Shown here piece after piece: positions 7,293 through 10,690 of a stretch of 10,690 nt of DNA. Under the pieces are notes generated by a model. The model was given only the letters and a program-made list of their open reading frames with translations, was not told the DNA's origin and ran no database searches. The stretch spans positions 1-10,690 of the forward strand of contig JABMMT010000060.1 in NCBI GenBank assembly GCA_013205155.1. Direction: 5' to 3'. How positions within the stretch are numbered: position 1 is the stretch's first letter; each line of letters starts with the position of its first letter. The DNA comes from Betaproteobacteria bacterium (GTDB lineage Bacteria > Pseudomonadota > Gammaproteobacteria > Burkholderiales > Burkholderiaceae). The translations under genes were made by a program, and so were the position numbers.

Positions 7293-8367
7293 AACTAAAG
7301 AGTCTGCTGGCCGTAGAGGAACCTGAGGGAACTCCGCTCTTCTCAAGATTGGCATAAAGCACATCAAGATGTTGGCGAATACTAATAACAGCCGCTTCTG
7401 ACAAGTTGATTCCATTGTCATCCACTAAACGGCCATGGACTACCTGAGCTACTTCAATACCTTCATCCAGCATTCTTTCAAAAGCGCGTTCGTCTTGTGC
7501 AAGCAATGGGACATCTAGTAACAAAGTTAATTGTGTCACTGTTCTATTCGGATCTAACTCTGAACTACTAAACATGAGTACGCCATTACTGTAGTACTCA
7601 TATTGCCTACCGTTACGTGCTAACTTAAAGCCACGTTGACGCATTAGCGCGTCAAAATTTCCCCATGGGCAAGGCTCATCAAATAGGATATTGATACTGA
7701 GCTGTATATCGCTGTCAGCAGCCATTCCATCCAATTCTTTTGCACTTTCGAGCATGGTGCTAACACTGGGCATATCGATTTGAGAACCCAGGGTTTCGGC
7801 AAGAGCTTGGGCACGAGAACAAAAATCAGATAATTCCAGCACACCAATAGGCCCACGGCGACTTGCCAACTGAATAGCCAATTGCAACTCAGAATATATG
7901 GCCTCAGGGTTTAACTCTTCCCATGCTTCTGCGGCATCAACATCTGCATTTAGTCCCTCACACATCCAACGTGCGCTAGCTTGAGATCCTAAATCCGTCC
8001 AGGTTGATACCTCATCTAAAATTTCTGCACCACTAATGGCCTCATCAAATCGGAGTGTGATAACACAATCAATCCGTGGATCAATTGCAAACTTTTCTGG
8101 TTGTAAATTGGATTGATAAAGTCTGTTATCAAATGAGGGTTCAGAACGCTCTATAGATTCAGTATCAGTGAGACTCTGACCAAAGGTAGGCTCTCGAGCG
8201 AATCGATCATCTGAAGAATACTCATCCTGATGCCGGGCCTTTTTACGAGCATACGCATGTTTAATATTAAAAATAGCAACTAATAACAAGATTAGGATGC
8301 CAATAACAGCTAAAGCGAATTGCAAATCAGACAAACCCAACATCGTCATGATTTGTTCTAAGTACAC
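7291..8367 (-). CDS. zipA: ZipA-like cell division protein with FtsZ-binding-type C-terminal region
   Basis: ZipA is a bitopic inner-membrane protein that anchors and stabilises the FtsZ ring. The 358-residue product has a short N-terminal stretch, one transmembrane helix (about 17-35, FALAVIGILILLLVAIF), a basic patch (HAYARKKARH) that fits a cytoplasmic location after the helix, then a short polar linker (about 47-95). The linker is rich in D, E and S, and is shorter than, and unlike, the long Pro/Gln-rich linker of E. coli ZipA. The C-terminal part (about 221-345) reads like a ZipA C-terminal domain, with LTLLLDVPLLAQDERAFERM and VVHGRLVDDNGINLS. The segment at 99-215 appears to be a second, diverged copy of the same fold. 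Start: the GTG directly after the smc TAA has GGAGG 8 nt ahead; in-frame ATGs at codons 7 and 9 have no such site. Position between smc and ligA is the usual Burkholderiales order. Assignment rests on pattern similarity and context. Confidence 0.85.
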   Translation of the reverse strand: MYLEQIMTMLGLSDLQFALAVIGILILLLVAIFNIKHAYARKKARHQDEYSSDDRFAREPTFGQSLTDTESIERSEPSFDNRLYQSNLQPEKFAIDPRIDCVITLRFDEAISGAEILDEVSTWTDLGSQASARWMCEGLNADVDAAEAWEELNPEAIYSELQLAIQLASRRGPIGVLELSDFCSRAQALAETLGSQIDMPSVSTMLESAKELDGMAADSDIQLSINILFDEPCPWGNFDALMRQRGFKLARNGRQYEYYSNGVLMFSSSELDPNRTVTQLTLLLDVPLLAQDERAFERMLDEGIEVAQVVHGRLVDDNGINLSEAAVISIRQHLDVLYANLEKSGVPSGSSTASRLFS

Positions 8368-10690
8368 TTAGGCGGCCTCCACCATTGAAACCGCAGAGGA
8401 GATATCGACTGCAACAATGCGGGATACACCCTGCTCTTGCATCGTCACGCCAATTAATTGATGGGCAATTTCCATAGTGATCTTGTTATGCGAGATAAAT
8501 ACGAACTGTGTCTTAACTGCCATTTTGGCAACCATCTGAGAATAGCGCAAGGTGTTTGCATCATCTAATGGCGCGTCTACCTCATCAAGTAAGCAAAAAG
8601 GTGCTGGATTCAGAAGGAAAAGTGAAAAGACTAGAGCAATAGCAGTTAAGGCCTTCTCGCCGCCAGACAGTAAGTAAATGCTGCTATTCTTTTTGCCAGG
8701 AGGCTGAGCCATTACCTGCACGCCAGCATCCAGAATCTCTTCACCAGTCATCACCAACTCTGCATGGCCACCACCAAATAACTCGGGGAAGAGTTTACCT
8801 AAATGGCCATTAACCTGATCAAACGTTCCCTGTAATAGATCACGAGTCTCAGCATCAATTTTTGCAATAGCATCTTTCAAGGTTTGCATGGCTTCATTCA
8901 AGTCTGCCGACTGTGCATCCAAAAATTGCCTACGCTCGCGGGAGCTTGCCAACTCATCTAACGCAGCCATATTGACTGGGCCCAAAGATTGGATTTCTGC
9001 ATTTAAGCGATTCACTTCGCTTTGCAGAACGCTAATCTTAAGATCAGCACTAAAACTCGCCTCTAAGGCGCTTAAATCTGCTTCAGCGTCAGCCAATAAG
9101 GTAGCAAATTGTTCGTAATTTAAACGTGCCGCCTGTTCACGTAACTGCAAATCGACTACCTGGTCACGCATTGGCTGCAAGCTGCGTTCCACCTGCATGC
9201 GAGCTTCATCAGCTTCGCGCAATTGATGCAATAACGCATCTTGCTCAGTGCGGGCATTAGCTAATGCTGCTTCACGCGCACTCCGCACCAATAAGAGACC
9301 TTGTAATTTTTCTTGAGCCTCTTCATCGCTCAAGGATTGTAATTCTTGAGTAGCTAAATCATGTTTATCCTGAATTTCCATGATTTGAGTACGAGCGGTA
9401 CTTTGATCACGCTGTAAATCGGCAATTCGTTGCTGTAGCGAGCGAGTTGCAAAAGCAGCTTCTTGAGCAGCCATCTCGGCAGCACGCGATGATTCACGTA
9501 AGCGATCGCGCTCTTGAGTAGTCAATTCCAGCTTTTCTTGTGCCGACGTTAATGCAGCCTGTAAGTCCTGCTTAGAATCTTCGGACTCAGATAATTCGCC
9601 AGCAGATTGCTCCTGGATAGAACTCAACTGTTGCATTTGTTGAAGCAATTCACCCAACTCATTCTGAATTTGAGCAGCGCGGATGCTGTATTGCTCTTCA
9701 GCCTGAGTCAACTGCATTCTCTCAACCTCAAAACCATGGGCCTCTTGAACAGCATGCTCCGCATTTATCCGAGCCTGCTCAGCTGCTTGATGTGCAGCTT
9801 GATAATTGGCAGCACATTGATCCAATTCACCCTGTAATTCACTTTGCATCAGCCGCTGTGCGCGGAGTTGCTTTTCAAGACTCTCCATCTCTTGTGCACG
9901 AGCAAGCATTCCTGCTTGCTCAGAATCAGCCGCATAAAGCTGAACACCAACACGACTAACTAAATGACCCTGTTGAGTAACGAATGCACCTCCAGCAGGT
10001 AACTTTTCGCGACGATGCAAAGCATCTTCTAAGCTTGATGCAATATAAATATTATCCAACCACTCCTGCAAAACAGAAGTCAGATTAGAGGCGCCTGCAC
10101 TCTTAACACGGCTTAGCAATGGCGCAAAATCTGCCGGAGCAAATGTATGCGCAGGGGTAATGTCATCTGCCAGCAAAATTGCCAAACGACTAGGTGGCGC
10201 ATCATTAGCCAAATCAAGGGTTTCTTGCACGCTCTTTGCAGTGACTGCGGCTAAACGCTCACGCAATACTGACTCAAGCGCAGCTTCCCAGCCGCTCTCT
10301 ACTTTGAGTTCTTGCCACAGACGTTTGCTTTCTTTCAGGCCCTTGCTTTCTAACCATGGCCCAATCTTTCCTTGGGCCTGGACACTAGCTTGGAGGGCAG
10401 TTAAGGCTGTTAATTTAGCTTCTGTTTGAGCAACATCATGGTTCGCTGTTTGAACATTCTGTTGAGCAGTATTTCTGGCCTCATCAGCTGCAGGTACACG
10501 TTGCTGCGTATCTTGAGCACGTTGCTTGGATTCATCTACTTTGCGCTGTGCCATAGTCTGACGATCAATCGCCGTTTGAAGCGCTTGGGCATCGGGTCGG
10601 CGCATACCATCTAATTCACTTGTTAAACGAGCTTCACGCCCCTTCAACTCATCTGACTGAGCAGTCATTGCGCGCATGCGCTCACCCAGA
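8368..10690 (-). CDS. smc: Chromosome segregation ATPase SMC (N-terminal part outside window)
   Basis: SMC dimers, with ScpA and ScpB, condense and organise the chromosome. The frame is open through the right edge (codons LGER precede the Met at 10677), so the gene begins outside. About 770 of a typical ~1170 residues are present, and the Walker A head and most of the first coiled-coil arm are missing. Numbering from the Met at 10677: coiled coil to about 100; hinge about 104-260 (WQELKVESGWEAALESVLRE, then LPAGGAFVTQQGHLVSRVG); a long Gln/Glu/Ala-rich coiled coil about 260-565; a conserved SLGPVNMAALDEL near 564-576; and the C-terminal ATPase head. The head has the ABC signature LSGGEKA (670-676), Walker B FCLLDE (694-699), D-loop DAPLDD (701-706) and switch histidine H730 in FISHNK, all intact. 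The TAA stop touches the zipA GTG. The promoter is outside the window. Confidence 0.97.
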   Translation of the reverse strand, partial: LGERMRAMTAQSDELKGREARLTSELDGMRRPDAQALQTAIDRQTMAQRKVDESKQRAQDTQQRVPAADEARNTAQQNVQTANHDVAQTEAKLTALTALQASVQAQGKIGPWLESKGLKESKRLWQELKVESGWEAALESVLRERLAAVTAKSVQETLDLANDAPPSRLAILLADDITPAHTFAPADFAPLLSRVKSAGASNLTSVLQEWLDNIYIASSLEDALHRREKLPAGGAFVTQQGHLVSRVGVQLYAADSEQAGMLARAQEMESLEKQLRAQRLMQSELQGELDQCAANYQAAHQAAEQARINAEHAVQEAHGFEVERMQLTQAEEQYSIRAAQIQNELGELLQQMQQLSSIQEQSAGELSESEDSKQDLQAALTSAQEKLELTTQERDRLRESSRAAEMAAQEAAFATRSLQQRIADLQRDQSTARTQIMEIQDKHDLATQELQSLSDEEAQEKLQGLLLVRSAREAALANARTEQDALLHQLREADEARMQVERSLQPMRDQVVDLQLREQAARLNYEQFATLLADAEADLSALEASFSADLKISVLQSEVNRLNAEIQSLGPVNMAALDELASSRERRQFLDAQSADLNEAMQTLKDAIAKIDAETRDLLQGTFDQVNGHLGKLFPELFGGGHAELVMTGEEILDAGVQVMAQPPGKKNSSIYLLSGGEKALTAIALVFSLFLLNPAPFCLLDEVDAPLDDANTLRYSQMVAKMAVKTQFVFISHNKITMEIAHQLIGVTMQEQGVSRIVAVDISSAVSMVEAA
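8376..8380 (-). promoter_or_regulatory. Ribosome binding site of zipA inside the smc 3' end
   Basis: GGAGG on the minus strand (within GGTGGAGG, 8376-8383) lies inside the last codons of smc, 8 nt before the GTG at 8367. It fixes the zipA start at GTG instead of the ATGs 18 and 24 nt further in, and fits coupling to smc translation. Confidence 0.75.

Noticed and set aside
8888..10614. Several plus-strand ORFs of 62-89 codons opposite smc
   Set aside because: They are explained by the biased Gln/Ala/Glu codon content of the SMC coiled coil read in reverse; no family features are seen.
8367..10677. Repetitive-looking Gln/Ala/Glu-rich stretch in smc as a DNA repeat
   Set aside because: It is ordinary coiled-coil composition of SMC; I found no exact tandem DNA repeat in it.
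1..10690. CRISPR array, tRNA/rRNA gene, insertion sequence, prophage or defence cluster
   Set aside because: No spaced direct repeats, cloverleaf, transposase or integrase, or defence-type genes are visible; every gene over 100 codons is an ordinary chromosomal function.

Overview
The window looks like a chromosomal core region of a betaproteobacterium, most probably Burkholderiaceae and close to Polynucleobacter. That is an inference from three things seen here: compact, moderately AT-rich DNA, the order smc-zipA-ligA typical of Burkholderiales, and the style of the proteins. I see no mobile element, CRISPR array, tRNA or rRNA.

Layout from left to right. (1) Positions 1-2219, plus strand: the 3' five-sixths of glnD, the PII uridylyltransferase / uridylyl-removing enzyme and nitrogen sensor. 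It begins outside the window. (2) Positions 2285-4075, minus strand: gcl, glyoxylate carboligase, convergent with glnD. A hairpin lies between the two genes, and its U-tract serves the gcl transcript. (3) Positions 4209-5132, plus strand: a LysR-type regulator divergent from gcl. The 133-bp intergenic region carries a clean LysR-type palindrome, TATTCCA-N3-TGGAATA, so this protein is the obvious candidate regulator of gcl. (4) Positions 5137-10690, minus strand: a cell-cycle / DNA-maintenance operon read right to left. It runs smc (3' two-thirds, entering from the right edge), zipA-like, ligA, then a possible 24-codon ORF and a strong intrinsic terminator. The smc stop touches the zipA GTG start, and ligA starts at TTG 9 nt after the zipA stop. 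Both starts have a Shine-Dalgarno sequence inside the end of the gene before, which suggests translational coupling.

How the genes work together: smc (chromosome condensation), zipA-like (FtsZ-ring tethering) and ligA (Okazaki-fragment sealing) are growth-linked housekeeping functions made from one transcript. gcl turns glyoxylate into tartronate semialdehyde, the first step of the glycerate route. It stands alone here with its putative LysR regulator, without hyi, glxR or a glycerate kinase beside it. glnD is separate from both units.

Most of the window is ordinary. The observations most worth a second look are: an apparent internal duplication of the FtsZ-binding-type domain in the ZipA-like protein, the small ORF between ligA and its terminator, and the gcl/LysR divergent operator. 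I found no previously undescribed multi-gene system.
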